A DNA stretch of 64,000 nucleotides from Kordiimonas gwangyangensis DSM 19435 = JCM 12864 (lineage in GTDB: Bacteria; Pseudomonadota; Alphaproteobacteria; Sphingomonadales; Kordiimonadaceae): contig NZ_AQXF01000001.1 of NCBI RefSeq assembly GCF_000375545.1, positions 236,893 to 300,892 on the forward strand, written 5' to 3'. Under the pieces are notes generated by a model that made no database searches, was not told the origin of the DNA, and saw only the letters and a list, made by a program, of their open reading frames with translations. Numbering within the stretch: the stretch's first letter is position 1; every line of letters starts with the position of its first letter. A program made the position numbers and the translations under genes. Of this stretch, positions 43,291-52,227 are shown piece after piece.

Positions 43291-45306
43291 GTGAGCGCTG
43301 CAGTCAATATACTGGTGACCGGTAACTGCCAAAGTGTCCCGCTCGCGATGGCGCTGAAACGGCTGGTGCCCTCGGCACGGGTAAACAGCGTGCACCTCGG
43401 CTTGCCTGTCGAGCCGGCCGAGATGGCCCAGATTGAAAAGCAGCTTCCCCATTATGACGTAATGCTGGTCCAGAAGCGCGCAGACGATACGGCGTTGGGC
43501 GCCCTTGCAGAGCACGAGCTCCGACGCCACGGCCGACCGGTTCTCAACTATCCCACGCTCTTCTTCACCGGCCTGCACCCCGACCTTGCCTATGTCGCCC
43601 GCAAGGACACCGGGGCCCATATCTCGACCGCGATGGATGACTATCACTCCGCCATCGCGCTCTATGCCTTCATGCGAGGATATGACGAAGGGCAGGCAAA
43701 AAAGCTGTTTGCAGATGAGGCCTTTGAAGCGCTTGGCTATTTTGACCGTTTTGCACAAGACCTGCCCCATTTGCTTGGCGACGTTGACGAGCACCGCCAG
43801 GCCTATGCTGACGATGTGGCGGACTGGGTCAGCCGCGGTGCCTTCATGCATTCGGTCAACCATCCGAAATTTTTTGTAATGGCCAGCATCGCGCGACGCT
43901 GTATGACGGCCCTTGGCATTCAGGTTCCAGCGTTTGACGTGTCCGCGCTTGTCCGGGACCCGCTGGCAAGCAGTGCCGTGTGGCCGGTTTATCCCGCCCT
44001 CGCGGCAAATCTGGGCTTTGAGGGGTCTTATGAATTCAAGACCGGCGGCCAGCCCGGCGCGGCGAGATTCCTGTCACTTCAGGACATGATTGCCGACAGT
44101 TTCAAGCGCTACCGTCACACAGGCGCTGACAATATCGACTTCGACCGCGCGCTCCATCCTCGCCAGCAAGCGCGGCTCGACGCGGTCGCTGAAGGACTGT
44201 TTAAGGGGCCCGTGCGGTGCTCAAGTCGCACCGGCCCCCCCTATAGCGACCTGCCCGACCATCAGTTCTGGCGCCGCGCCGTTACTGCAAAGGCACCCGG
44301 CGCGCTCGATCCCGTGGTGCGCGGCGCATTTTCAATCTCCCAAGAGGACAGGGTTGTCACAGCGGGGAGCTGCTTTGCACAGCATATTGGCCGGGCGCTG
44401 CAAGCCCATGGCTTCAATTATTACATTCCGGAAACCCCGCCCGAAGACATGCCAGCCGATGTGGCAAAAGCCGCAAATCATGGTATCTTCTCAGCCCGCT
44501 ACGGCAATATCTATACGGCCCGGCAGCTCGTTCAATTGTTCGACCGGGCCTATGGCCGCTTCACCCCGGTTGACGATTTCTGGGTCCGGCCGGATGGACG
44601 CCTTGCCGACCCCTTCCGCCCGCAAATCGAACCGGATGGATACGCTGACGCTGATGCACTGCTTGCCGACAGGGAAGGCCATCTGTCTGCAGTGCGGCAG
44701 GTTTTCGAGCAATCGGATGTCTTTGTCTTCACGCTGGGATTGACGGAAAGCTGGTGCTCGAAGGTAGACGGCGCGGTGTTCCCACTGGCCCCCGGTGTCG
44801 CCGCGGGCACAATGGACGAAGACCGGTACGCTTTCGTCAATTTCACCGTGCAGGAGGTTGAACGTGACATCGACCGGTTCATCCTCAGGCTGCAGGCGCT
44901 CAATCCTGAGGCCCGCGTGATTCTTACCGTCTCTCCGGTGCCCCTGATGGCGACCTTTGAAAACCGGCATGTGCTGGTGTCAACGACTTATAGCAAGAGC
45001 GTGCTCCGCACGGCGGCAGATGTGGCGGCACGGCGCTGGAAGCACGTATCCTACTTCCCATCCTATGAGATCATCACCGCGCACACGCACGGCGAAAGCT
45101 ATTTCGGGGACGACTTGCGCAACGTGAAAACGGAAGGTGTGGACCATGTCATGCGCCTGTTCCTCAGGCATTATGCGAACCCGGAAAACACTGTACCCGG
45201 CACTGCAGCCGAGGATGAAGAGAACAAAGCATATGAAGCCGAACTGATGGCACGCCGCACAGAGGCGGCTGCGCTGCTGTGCGATGAAGAATTGCTCGAC
45301 ACCTGA
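43291..45306 (+). CDS. WcbI-like plus GSCFA two-domain protein
   Basis: 671 residues, GTG start with GAGAG upstream. The N-terminal half (about 1-290) begins VNILVTGNCQSVPLAMAL; GNCQ is the signature of WcbI-like polysaccharide biosynthesis acetyltransferase-type domains. The C-terminal half (about 330-640) is a GSCFA domain, with GSCFAQHIG (Ser360), TLGLTESW and ILTVSPVPLM, an SGNH-hydrolase-like layout. Both domains are linked to surface polysaccharide modification in other bacteria, so a bifunctional acyl-transfer/esterase on a glycan is plausible. No capsule genes flank it. It is 26 bp upstream of selO. Confidence 0.82.
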   Translation: MSAAVNILVTGNCQSVPLAMALKRLVPSARVNSVHLGLPVEPAEMAQIEKQLPHYDVMLVQKRADDTALGALAEHELRRHGRPVLNYPTLFFTGLHPDLAYVARKDTGAHISTAMDDYHSAIALYAFMRGYDEGQAKKLFADEAFEALGYFDRFAQDLPHLLGDVDEHRQAYADDVADWVSRGAFMHSVNHPKFFVMASIARRCMTALGIQVPAFDVSALVRDPLASSAVWPVYPALAANLGFEGSYEFKTGGQPGAARFLSLQDMIADSFKRYRHTGADNIDFDRALHPRQQARLDAVAEGLFKGPVRCSSRTGPPYSDLPDHQFWRRAVTAKAPGALDPVVRGAFSISQEDRVVTAGSCFAQHIGRALQAHGFNYYIPETPPEDMPADVAKAANHGIFSARYGNIYTARQLVQLFDRAYGRFTPVDDFWVRPDGRLADPFRPQIEPDGYADADALLADREGHLSAVRQVFEQSDVFVFTLGLTESWCSKVDGAVFPLAPGVAAGTMDEDRYAFVNFTVQEVERDIDRFILRLQALNPEARVILTVSPVPLMATFENRHVLVSTTYSKSVLRTAADVAARRWKHVSYFPSYEIITAHTHGESYFGDDLRNVKTEGVDHVMRLFLRHYANPENTVPGTAAEDEENKAYEAELMARRTEAAALLCDEELLDT

Positions 45307-45332
45307 CGACCCCGAGCAGAGGAGAACCGACA

Positions 45333-46754
45333 ATGCCCCTATCAGGGAATTACAAGGCTGACCCTGCCTTCCTCACGCTGGGTGACGGTTTTGGGGACGA
45401 GGTGGACGCCGCCAAGTTTCCAAAGGCGATCCTGCGATACAGGAATGACCGCGCCGCGGCTGAGGTGGGGCTAGAGGGCCTGACCGACGACGAGTGGGTC
45501 GCGCATTGCGCACATTTCGCGCAGCTTCCGCGCAACCTGCCACGCCCGATTGCGCAGCGCTATCATGGCCATCAGTTTCAGGTCTACAACCCTGACATCG
45601 GTGATGGCCGGGGCTTCCTGTTCGCGCAGATGCGGGACGTGAGAGGCCGCCTGATGGACCTTGGCACCAAAGGCTCGGGCCGCACGCCCTACAGCCGGTC
45701 CGGCGACGGTAAGCTGACCCTCAAGGGCGGCGTGCGGGAGATTATGGCGAGCGAAATGCTAGAGGCCCTCGGCGCCTATACCAGCCGTACTTTTTCCATC
45801 ATCGAGACGGGCGAAAGCCTGATGCGCGGCGATGAACCATCGCCCACCCGCTCCGCCGTCATGGTGCGGCTCACGCACGGCAACATCCGTATCGGCACCT
45901 TCCAGCGCCACGCCTATTATACTGACACCGAACGCACGAACAGGCTGGTTGACTATTGTCTTAAGTATTATTTCGATACCGAAATGAAAGCCAGCAACGA
46001 AGACAAAGCCTTGCATTTCCTTGGTCTTGTGATGGAGCGTGTCGCAGTGCAGGCTGCAGACCTGATGGCCGCCGGTTTTGTGCACGGTGTGCTCAATACC
46101 GACAACATCAACATCACCGGCGAAATTTTCGACTTCGGGCCATGGCGCTTCCTGCCGCATATGGAACTTGGCTTTACCGCTGCCTATTTTGATGAAAGCG
46201 GGCTCTATGCCTTTGGCCGCCAGCCGGACGCGCTCCACTGGAACATTTACCAGCTTGGCGGCGCGCTGGCGGACATCTGCGAAGAACAAGCGCTTAAAGA
46301 CGTGCTGGAACCCTTCCCGCAGGTTTACCTTAAAGCGCTGCGGTCCAAGCTGCTGGCGCGCATGGGTGTCAAACCAAAGGGCGACAAGGCGGACGATGAG
46401 CTGCTGACCACGGTCAACAACTTCATGCTGCGGGAGAAGTTTCCCTATGAGCGCTTCTTCTTCGACTGGTACGGCGGTCAGGCGAGTGCTGAACGCGCGC
46501 TCAAAAGCCCCGAGGTCAATCGCTATCAGGCCGATAAGGAGCTGACAGCAGCACTGAAAGCCTATGAACCGGCACGACCCGAGGCGCTCAATCACCCCTA
46601 CTTCGCGGGCGAGCCCTGCACCATGCTGATTGAGGAAGTGGAAGAAATCTGGTCCCACATCGCCGAGCGCGACGACTGGCAACCGCTCAATGACAAGATC
46701 GACAAGATCAGGCAGATGGGTGAAGCGCTGAACAATCGAGCGGTCTCAGATTGA
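45333..46754 (+). CDS. selO: Protein adenylyltransferase SelO (YdiU)
   Basis: 473 residues, the pseudokinase-fold SelO family. It has RYHGHQFQVYNPDIGDGR, LGTKGSGRTPYSRSGDGKL, MASEMLEALG and HGVLNTDNINITGEIFDFGPW, the last containing the inverted kinase Asn/Asp residues. SelO transfers AMP from ATP to Ser/Thr/Tyr on target proteins and affects glutathionylation under oxidative stress. The bacterial form here lacks a C-terminal selenocysteine region, as usual. Slightly shorter than E. coli YdiU. Nothing else in the locus suggests its target. Confidence 0.93.
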   Translation: MPLSGNYKADPAFLTLGDGFGDEVDAAKFPKAILRYRNDRAAAEVGLEGLTDDEWVAHCAHFAQLPRNLPRPIAQRYHGHQFQVYNPDIGDGRGFLFAQMRDVRGRLMDLGTKGSGRTPYSRSGDGKLTLKGGVREIMASEMLEALGAYTSRTFSIIETGESLMRGDEPSPTRSAVMVRLTHGNIRIGTFQRHAYYTDTERTNRLVDYCLKYYFDTEMKASNEDKALHFLGLVMERVAVQAADLMAAGFVHGVLNTDNINITGEIFDFGPWRFLPHMELGFTAAYFDESGLYAFGRQPDALHWNIYQLGGALADICEEQALKDVLEPFPQVYLKALRSKLLARMGVKPKGDKADDELLTTVNNFMLREKFPYERFFFDWYGGQASAERALKSPEVNRYQADKELTAALKAYEPARPEALNHPYFAGEPCTMLIEEVEEIWSHIAERDDWQPLNDKIDKIRQMGEALNNRAVSD

Positions 46755-46870
46755 AAATTTCCCGCATTTATTGTATGAAAAGCTTTCATCAGGGCATACG
46801 CCGGGTGCTTCATCGTCCTGAGTTTTCATTTCGCCCCTGACGCCTGCCCACATTGGATGGGGGCTTTGTC

Positions 46871-47416
46871 ATGACAAGAGTTATCGCCGCGGCCGCGCTG
46901 GCCTGCGCCTTAAGCGCGCCTGTATGGCCGCAGGACGCGACACCACAAGCACCACAAACTGACCTTTCCGCGCTCGCGAACCAACTGCAGCAGCTCAACC
47001 AGGCTGACAGGCAAGCCCTGCAGGCGCAGCTCGGCTCACAGAACTCAAGCGCGCTGAATGCGCTTATTCAGGCCGCGCAAAACCCGGCACCGCAAACGCT
47101 TGTACAACTGCCAAGCGGCCAACAAGCACAGTATGATGCGGCGACGCTCAGCCGCCTGCTACGCGAAGCTGCGCGCGCGGGGGAGGACCATATGTCCCTA
47201 AGGCTGAGCAGGCCCGAATATGAGTACCGCATCCCCACCGTGGGCAACCCGGTGCTGCCAACCCTGCCCGGTCAACCGACGATAACACTGCCCGGAACAG
47301 GCGCCCCCTTGAGGCCCAACCCGCCATGTGAGCTACCAGCCTATTGCCGCCACCTGCCCGCCGACAGCCCTTTGTGCAAATGCCCAGATACCGGAAATAC
47401 GGGGAGCAACCAATGA
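46871..47416 (+). CDS. Secreted protein of unknown function, Gln/Pro-rich with Cys-rich tail
   Basis: 181 residues, not recognised. Signal peptide to about residue 20 (APVWPQ). Then come a Gln/Ala-rich helical region (LANQLQQLNQADRQALQAQL), a Pro-rich stretch (VLPTLPGQPTITLPG) and a tail with four Cys (PPCELPAYC and PLCKCPD), probably disulfide-bonded. Its stop overlaps the next start as ATGA, so it is coupled to a membrane protein that also has a signal peptide; they may form a periplasmic complex. Confidence 0.65.
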   Translation: MTRVIAAAALACALSAPVWPQDATPQAPQTDLSALANQLQQLNQADRQALQAQLGSQNSSALNALIQAAQNPAPQTLVQLPSGQQAQYDAATLSRLLREAARAGEDHMSLRLSRPEYEYRIPTVGNPVLPTLPGQPTITLPGTGAPLRPNPPCELPAYCRHLPADSPLCKCPDTGNTGSNQ

Positions 47417-48081
47417 AGCATGCGTTGAGAATACTGTGCACTGCCCTCCTGCTGGGTTGGGTACCCAACCTAGCCACCGCGCAAGACGAGAACCAGTATG
47501 CCGCGATGAGCCAAGAGGATCTGGCCACTATCGCCAAGGCGCAGGAGGCCGCTCTTCTTGACCTTGCAGCGCAGCTCGACAAGCTCAAGGCCGCAGCCTC
47601 GCCCGACAAGGAGTTAGCCGCCGCAGCTCGCAAAGTGGAACTGACCTATTATGAGGCGCAGACCCAGCAGAACCAGACCATCTCTGCGCTCCTCAAAAAG
47701 CAGGAGGATATATTCCTTTATCAGGACATTGCCTCCTACACGCTTCTGGTGGTGGTTGTAGTGGTTACGATGGCAGGCGTGCTGTTTTCCGCCAAGGAAC
47801 TTAACCGCTCCATCGCGGCGTCCGAAGCTGCCGAAGCGCGTGCGATAGAGGCCGCAAAAGCGGGTAAGCCCCAGGTGGCCGCGGACGGCACTACTTCAGT
47901 GCCCAACAACATCAAAGTAGGATTCGATGGCATACAGATCACGTCCGCTCTGACGGGTGTGACGGTGCTTACGCTCTCTCTCGCTTTCCTCTATCTGTTC
48001 CTGCAGGAAGTGTACGAGATTGATTCGGTGCGCGTCCCGCACATCGAGGATGGCAAGGAGCCAGGCGGCACCAAAGAATAG
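47413..48081 (+). CDS. Unknown inner-membrane protein with periplasmic coiled coil
   Basis: 222 residues, not recognised. Signal peptide ending NLATAQ, then an Ala/Gln/Lys coiled coil (about 35-100). A first membrane helix at about 110-130 (YTLLVVVVVVTMAGVLF), a charged loop rich in Ala/Glu, and a second helix near 182-200 (TSALTGVTVLTLSLAFLYLFL) follow, with a short acidic tail. Coupled by ATGA to the secreted Cys-tailed protein before it. The pair lies downstream of selO but is separated by 116 bp, so co-expression with selO is uncertain. Confidence 0.65.
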   Translation: MKHALRILCTALLLGWVPNLATAQDENQYAAMSQEDLATIAKAQEAALLDLAAQLDKLKAAASPDKELAAAARKVELTYYEAQTQQNQTISALLKKQEDIFLYQDIASYTLLVVVVVVTMAGVLFSAKELNRSIAASEAAEARAIEAAKAGKPQVAADGTTSVPNNIKVGFDGIQITSALTGVTVLTLSLAFLYLFLQEVYEIDSVRVPHIEDGKEPGGTKE

Positions 48082-48085
48082 AGCG

Positions 48086-49147
48086 CTAGCCACCCATGTG
48101 GATAGCGCCGCGCTCATAGGCGGGCAGGATGTAACGCTCAAACATGTCGGTCGTCTCGTCATGCATGCCGGGGTTTTCAAAACCCGTGGCGGTGATGACC
48201 GTCACGAGCTTGAGCATGGGCACAACGATCACCTTGCTGCCGCCGTTTCCGGCCATGAAATAGGCGGGATATTTTTTGCCCGTGGTGCCGCTTTTGAAGT
48301 CCGTGAGCCACCACAGGTAACCATAGGATTTCAGCTCATTCACCTCGCGGTATGGCTTGGTGGACGCCGCTGTCCAACCCTTTGCCCATACACGCCTGCC
48401 GTTCCAGATCCCGTCCGCGCGGGCGAGCTCCGCCAGCTTCCATAGATCGCGGCTCGTCAGCTTGAGGCCACCGCCTGCCTGTTCCTCGCCTGCAGGTGAC
48501 CTTGCCCATTCCCGCCGCTCAATACTGAGCGGGCGGAAAATCGCACCCGCCATGAAATCATCGACGCTCAGGCCCGTTGCACGCTCAAGCACCTGCCCAA
48601 GGAGGAACACACCCGCCGTGCAATAATGGAACGGGCCAAGGCCATCAGCGTCCCGCGTGTAACCTTCGCGCGCGGGCAGGCTTAACGCAAACTCGGTCCA
48701 GTTATCCGCGCCTTGCATATGTGCCTCGTTGCCGGGGCTATCAGCATCGCTGTCGTCACAGTCGAGCGCGGAACTCATGGTCATCAGGTCCCGCACAGTA
48801 ATGGCGCGTTTGGTGTCTGTCATATTCTCAATCGGCGCATGGTCACCAAAGAAAGGGAAAACACGTTCATTCTCGCTTTCAAGCGCGCCTTGATAGATGG
48901 CCGCACCTACCGCCATGCCGGTCAGTGTCTTGGTGACAGACCGCGTGTCATTCAGCACCTCAGGCCCACCATCACCAAAATAATATTCCTCCAGCACCTT
49001 GCCGTCTTTGGCCACCAACACACTGGTGATGCCCTTGAAGGTGCCGCCACCAATTGCCTGGACCAGCGCTTCCGTGGTGCCGTTCGTGGCATGTGCTGCG
49101 GGTGTGGCTGCAAGGATGAAGGCAGCAAACAGGGTGGTGAGGCGCAT
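48086..49147 (-). CDS. Exported beta-lactamase-family serine hydrolase
   Basis: 353 residues, signal peptide ending ATPAAHA. SVTK nucleophile motif (TRSVTKTLTGMAVG), a Y-C-T variant at the second motif (FHYCTAGVFLLGQVLE) and MAGNGGSKVIVVP near the third. The YCTAG variant differs from the usual Y-x-N, as in some 6-aminohexanoate hydrolase-like and esterase-type members. Substrate unknown. Third such enzyme in the window; convergent with the preceding membrane gene. Confidence 0.83.
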   Translation of the reverse strand: MRLTTLFAAFILAATPAAHATNGTTEALVQAIGGGTFKGITSVLVAKDGKVLEEYYFGDGGPEVLNDTRSVTKTLTGMAVGAAIYQGALESENERVFPFFGDHAPIENMTDTKRAITVRDLMTMSSALDCDDSDADSPGNEAHMQGADNWTEFALSLPAREGYTRDADGLGPFHYCTAGVFLLGQVLERATGLSVDDFMAGAIFRPLSIERREWARSPAGEEQAGGGLKLTSRDLWKLAELARADGIWNGRRVWAKGWTAASTKPYREVNELKSYGYLWWLTDFKSGTTGKKYPAYFMAGNGGSKVIVVPMLKLVTVITATGFENPGMHDETTDMFERYILPAYERGAIHMGG

Positions 49148-49245
49148 GGGCAGTCCTTATGGCGGCGAAAGCGATCAGCTTTCATCCGCTTCAAGCGGGG
49201 CGAAATTATGGTGTCGCCGGTTATACGGGTTATTGGGGGTGAACC

Positions 49246-49674
49246 CTACTCCGCTTTCTCAGCGGCTGCAAATATGCCCTCAAGCACTTCAAAGGGCAGC
49301 ATGACGCTACCGTGTCTGCCGGGGTGGTCCTGCACCGGCGCGAGGATGGCGAGGTCCGCCCATTTTTGCGGAAAGTCGGCTTCGCCGGTTTTCACCATAT
49401 GGCGGAAGCGGGCGGCGATATCAGTCAGCTCCGCCTCATCAAGCCCAACCACATGCTGGCCCACGATGGCGGCTGTTGCCTGCCCAAGCGCGCAGGCTTT
49501 CACTTCCCAACCGAAGGTCTGGATACGGCCAAGCGTAAGATGCGCATCCGCATTGATGCGGCTACCGCAAATGCGGCTGGTTTTGGTGACCGTCACATCC
49601 GCAGCCACCAACCGCTCCTGATGAGGGATGCGGGTGGTCCAGCGCAGGATGTTGGTATTGTATAGGTCGGTCAT
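49246..49674 (-). CDS. Iron-sulfur cluster assembly scaffold, IscU-like
   Basis: 142 residues. SRICGSRINADAHL carries the first Cys and KACALGQATAAIVGQHV the second, as in IscU/SufU/NifU N-terminal scaffolds; a third ligand position near HPGRHGSV is His instead of Cys. This alphaproteobacterial subgroup is commonly found next to folE and hisI, as here, and its exact role is not settled. ATG 49674 was preferred over an in-frame start at 49740. Divergent from folE across a region with a palindromic site. Confidence 0.75.
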   Translation of the reverse strand: MTDLYNTNILRWTTRIPHQERLVAADVTVTKTSRICGSRINADAHLTLGRIQTFGWEVKACALGQATAAIVGQHVVGLDEAELTDIAARFRHMVKTGEADFPQKWADLAILAPVQDHPGRHGSVMLPFEVLEGIFAAAEKAE

Positions 49675-49815
49675 GCTTTTGCCTGGAAACTTGATCCATG
49701 GGTCAGTGATGTACGTAAAACGCTCAGGAAGCGTTGCCAAGGGACAATATCGTGATCGCGCTCAAAACTTGCCTTCGCCTTGAAATCCCTGTAATCCTGA
49801 CCATATCGTTCTTAG

Positions 49816-49842
49816 TTGATGCATATGCAACTGATGCATCAA
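49816..49842. promoter_or_regulatory. Palindrome upstream of folE resembling an Rrf2-family operator
   Basis: TTGATGCAT (49816-49824) and ATGCATCAA (49834-49842) form perfect 9-bp arms around a 9-bp spacer in the divergent region of the IscU-like gene and folE. Paired GATGCAT half-sites resemble targets of Rrf2-type (NsrR-like) regulators; this is inference from motif shape. Confidence 0.45.
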
Positions 49843-49903
49843 AACATACTGCCCCGGCGAACTCTCGCCATGAAGGGGCCACATCCACAGAAAGGAATTC
49901 TTG

Positions 49904-50545
49904 ATGGATGCCGTACTTGAAAGGGCCGAAACCGGCTCTGAACTGAAGGTCATCCCGGAAGGCGCTCGTTCGAGCTCCGGTGGCCGTCCATCGCGCGCCG
50001 AAGCCGAGGCAGCCGTTCGCACGCTCATTCGTTGGGCAGGTGACGACCCAAGCCGCGAAGGCCTTCTTGACACCCCCAAGCGTGTGGCAAAAGCCTATGA
50101 GGAATTTTTCGCCGGCTACAAGGCCGACCCGAAGGAAATCCTCGCGCGCACCTTTGATGAGGTCGCGGGCTATGACGATATGGTCGTGCTGCGCGGCATT
50201 CGTGTGGAAAGCCATTGCGAACACCATATGGTGCCGGTGCAGGGCACGGCGCACGTCGCCTATATGCCAAACGGCAGCGTTGTGGGCATCTCCAAGCTCG
50301 CCCGCATTGTTGAGGCTTATGCCCGCCGCCTGCAAACGCAGGAAACCATGACCGCGCAGATTGCCGACGCGATTGAGAAATACCTTGAGCCTAAAGGCGT
50401 GGCCGTAGTGGTGGACGCAACCCACCAGTGCATGACCTGCCGCGGTGTGAAGCATCACGGTGTTTACACCATCACCCGCCAGTTCCGCGGTGTGTTCCGT
50501 GAAGCCGATCAGGAACGCCGTTTCTGGGACCTCATCCGCGGCTAA
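49904..50545 (+). CDS. folE: GTP cyclohydrolase I
   Basis: 213 residues. [27 protein letters not shown] and the C-terminal CMTCRGV are the FolE family signatures. Zinc ligands correspond to Cys105, His108 and Cys176. It converts GTP to 7,8-dihydroneopterin triphosphate, the first step of folate synthesis. ATG 49904 has AAAGGA upstream. Promoter control may go through the palindrome before it; hisI follows on the same strand. Confidence 0.95.
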   Translation: MDAVLERAETGSELKVIPEGARSSSGGRPSRAEAEAAVRTLIRWAGDDPSREGLLDTPKRVAKAYEEFFAGYKADPKEILARTFDEVAGYDDMVVLRGIRVESHCEHHMVPVQGTAHVAYMPNGSVVGISKLARIVEAYARRLQTQETMTAQIADAIEKYLEPKGVAVVVDATHQCMTCRGVKHHGVYTITRQFRGVFREADQERRFWDLIRG

Positions 50546-50629
50546 AGATTGCGACAAGAAACTGTGACTTGATGAAGCGGCACGATCATAAGAGACTGCC
50601 GCTTCATTCGTTTTTAAGGACTACCCGGA

Positions 50630-51046
50630 ATGTCATTCGCCGAGAGAGAGAGCAAGGACGCCGTTGAGAACGGCCTTGCGTTTGCGCCCAAATTTGATGA
50701 ACGCGGGCTCATCCCCGTTGTCACCACCTGCGCCACCACAGGCCGCGTGCTGATGCAGGCGTGGATGAATGAGGAAGCCATCCTCAAGACGATCGAGACC
50801 GGCGAGGCGCATTATTTCTCCCGCTCACGCCAGTCGCTCTGGCACAAGGGTGCGACATCGGGCGAGTTTCAAGTGGTGCGTGACTTCCGCACCGACTGCG
50901 ACCAGGACAGCCTGTGGCTGGTGGTGGAACAAAAGGGCGGCAAGTGCTGCCACGTGGGGCATGAGAGCTGTTTCTACCGCTCCATCCCGCTTGCACAAAA
51001 CCTCGCACCCGGCAGCACAGTTAAACTGGCACCCCATGAAGATTAA
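50630..51046 (+). CDS. hisI: Phosphoribosyl-AMP cyclohydrolase
   Basis: 138 residues, the stand-alone HisI form without the HisE domain. [27 protein letters not shown] and [10 protein letters not shown] (Mg-binding D-x-D-x-D and Cys) with [12 protein letters not shown] (zinc Cys residues) are diagnostic. It opens the ring of phosphoribosyl-AMP in histidine synthesis. Its last 11 bases overlap the start of a secreted protease gene. Confidence 0.95.
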   Translation: MSFAERESKDAVENGLAFAPKFDERGLIPVVTTCATTGRVLMQAWMNEEAILKTIETGEAHYFSRSRQSLWHKGATSGEFQVVRDFRTDCDQDSLWLVVEQKGGKCCHVGHESCFYRSIPLAQNLAPGSTVKLAPHED

Positions 51047-51875
51047 AGCCTTCCTCAGCGCACTTCTATTGATCACGGCCTCCTTCGCCGCGTATGCGCA
51101 GGACGATGCGACCCTCAGCGCGCAGGAAAGGCTCAAGCGCATGCGCGAAGCGGGCACCTTGCCCGATAATGTGGTAACGAGCTTTGGCCGCCCCACAGTC
51201 GACAGCAGGGAAGCGCCGTGGCGCTCCATCGGGCGGGTCAACATCGGTGGGCGGGCACACTGCTCTGGCAGCCTTGTGGCTGAACGCATCGTGCTTACGG
51301 CAGCGCACTGCCTGTATTCCAAAGCGCAGGGCGATATGGTGGTGCCGTCCATCGTGCATTTTGTTGCAGGCTACCATTCCGGTGAATATATCGCGCACTC
51401 CAAGGTCGCGTCTTATATTGTCAGCCCCGGTTTTGACGGCAAACTGCCCGCCTCCAACCTCACCCTGCCCTATGACTGGGCCTTGCTTACGCTTGAGGAA
51501 CCGATTGGCAAAGAGGTTGGATTTCTCCCCTTCCCTGACAATGTCACCGTAGACGACAAGGGCAATGCGCACACCATACTCGAAAGCCCCATCATCACCG
51601 TGGCGGGCTACCCGGGTGACCGGGCGCACTTGCTGTCGCTGGAGGAAAACTGCAGAATTCAGGCACACGGTGCCCGCGGCCATGTGATCATGAGCGACTG
51701 TATCTCCATCCAAGGCGACAGCGGCGGACCGATCCTGCAGAAAAAGGGCGACGCCTGGCATATCTTCGCCATCCAGACCGCCAACACGCGCCTTCAAAAC
51801 AAGGTCGTCAGCATGGGCGTGACCGTGCTCGCCTTCTGGCCGACGTACCTCCAGTTGATGCAGACGCAACAATAA
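51036..51875 (+). CDS. Secreted trypsin-like serine protease (S1)
   Basis: 279 residues, signal peptide ending FAAYAQ. The chymotrypsin triad is clear: His91 in LTAAHC, Asp147 in YDWALL and Ser229 in GDSGGP. The residue pattern before Ser229 and the single conserved Cys pairs fit bacterial S1 proteases related to the V8/trypsin group, without PDZ domains, so it is not DegP-like. Its ATG (51036) lies inside the end of hisI, hinting at coupling despite unrelated roles. It would cleave proteins in the periplasm or outside. Confidence 0.88.
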   Translation: MKIKAFLSALLLITASFAAYAQDDATLSAQERLKRMREAGTLPDNVVTSFGRPTVDSREAPWRSIGRVNIGGRAHCSGSLVAERIVLTAAHCLYSKAQGDMVVPSIVHFVAGYHSGEYIAHSKVASYIVSPGFDGKLPASNLTLPYDWALLTLEEPIGKEVGFLPFPDNVTVDDKGNAHTILESPIITVAGYPGDRAHLLSLEENCRIQAHGARGHVIMSDCISIQGDSGGPILQKKGDAWHIFAIQTANTRLQNKVVSMGVTVLAFWPTYLQLMQTQQ

Positions 51876-51897
51876 ATGCTACATAGTAACATTTTAT

Positions 51898-51935
51898 CGC
51901 ACACGACAAACCGTTGGTCGCAGCGACGTTGTGCG
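51898..51935 (+). repeat. Inverted repeat just after the protease gene
   Basis: CGCACA (51898-51903) pairs with TGTGCG (51930-51935), with an inner CGAC (51904-51907)/GTCG (51917-51920) pair. No T-run follows. It is a structured 3' end or part of the following RNA candidate region. Confidence 0.35.
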
Positions 51936-52014
51936 CGCGCCCTCCCTCCGCAACAGTGGGTTTGTAGCAACCCAGTGTCCCTAAGAGCCTAACAACACTA
52001 GCGCACCAACAGTT

Positions 52015-52136
52015 TTGAGCACGGCAGCGTGTGATCAAATCGAGGCCAACGAAAGGGCACTCCGGCTGACTGTCCTCACCGGAGTCTCCTCCTGTCAAGG
52101 CGACTGCCCCGCTCCCCCCGGGCGGGGCATTTTTTT
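52015..52136 (+). ncRNA. Candidate trans-acting sRNA with anti-Shine-Dalgarno motif
   Basis: Within a 352-bp gap without genes. A small hairpin CACG/CGTG (52020-52031), then ACTCCGG (52059-52065) pairing perfectly with CCGGAGT (52079-52085), then a probably single-stranded CTCCTCCT (52086-52093), then a terminator TGCCCCGC (52105-52112)/GCGGGGCA (52122-52129) with seven Ts. CTCCTCC is complementary to Shine-Dalgarno sequences and is the functional motif of alphaproteobacterial sRNAs of the alpha-r14 kind. The terminator is 230 bp beyond the protease stop, too far to be its own obvious terminator. Promoter not identified. Confidence 0.5.
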
Positions 52137-52227
52137 GCCCAACTCCCCGCATAGCATATCATTAGAGACTCCCTGCCCGCCTCAGCGTATTATGCGTGCG
52201 GGGAAGTGATTTCGGGATAGGGAGCCT

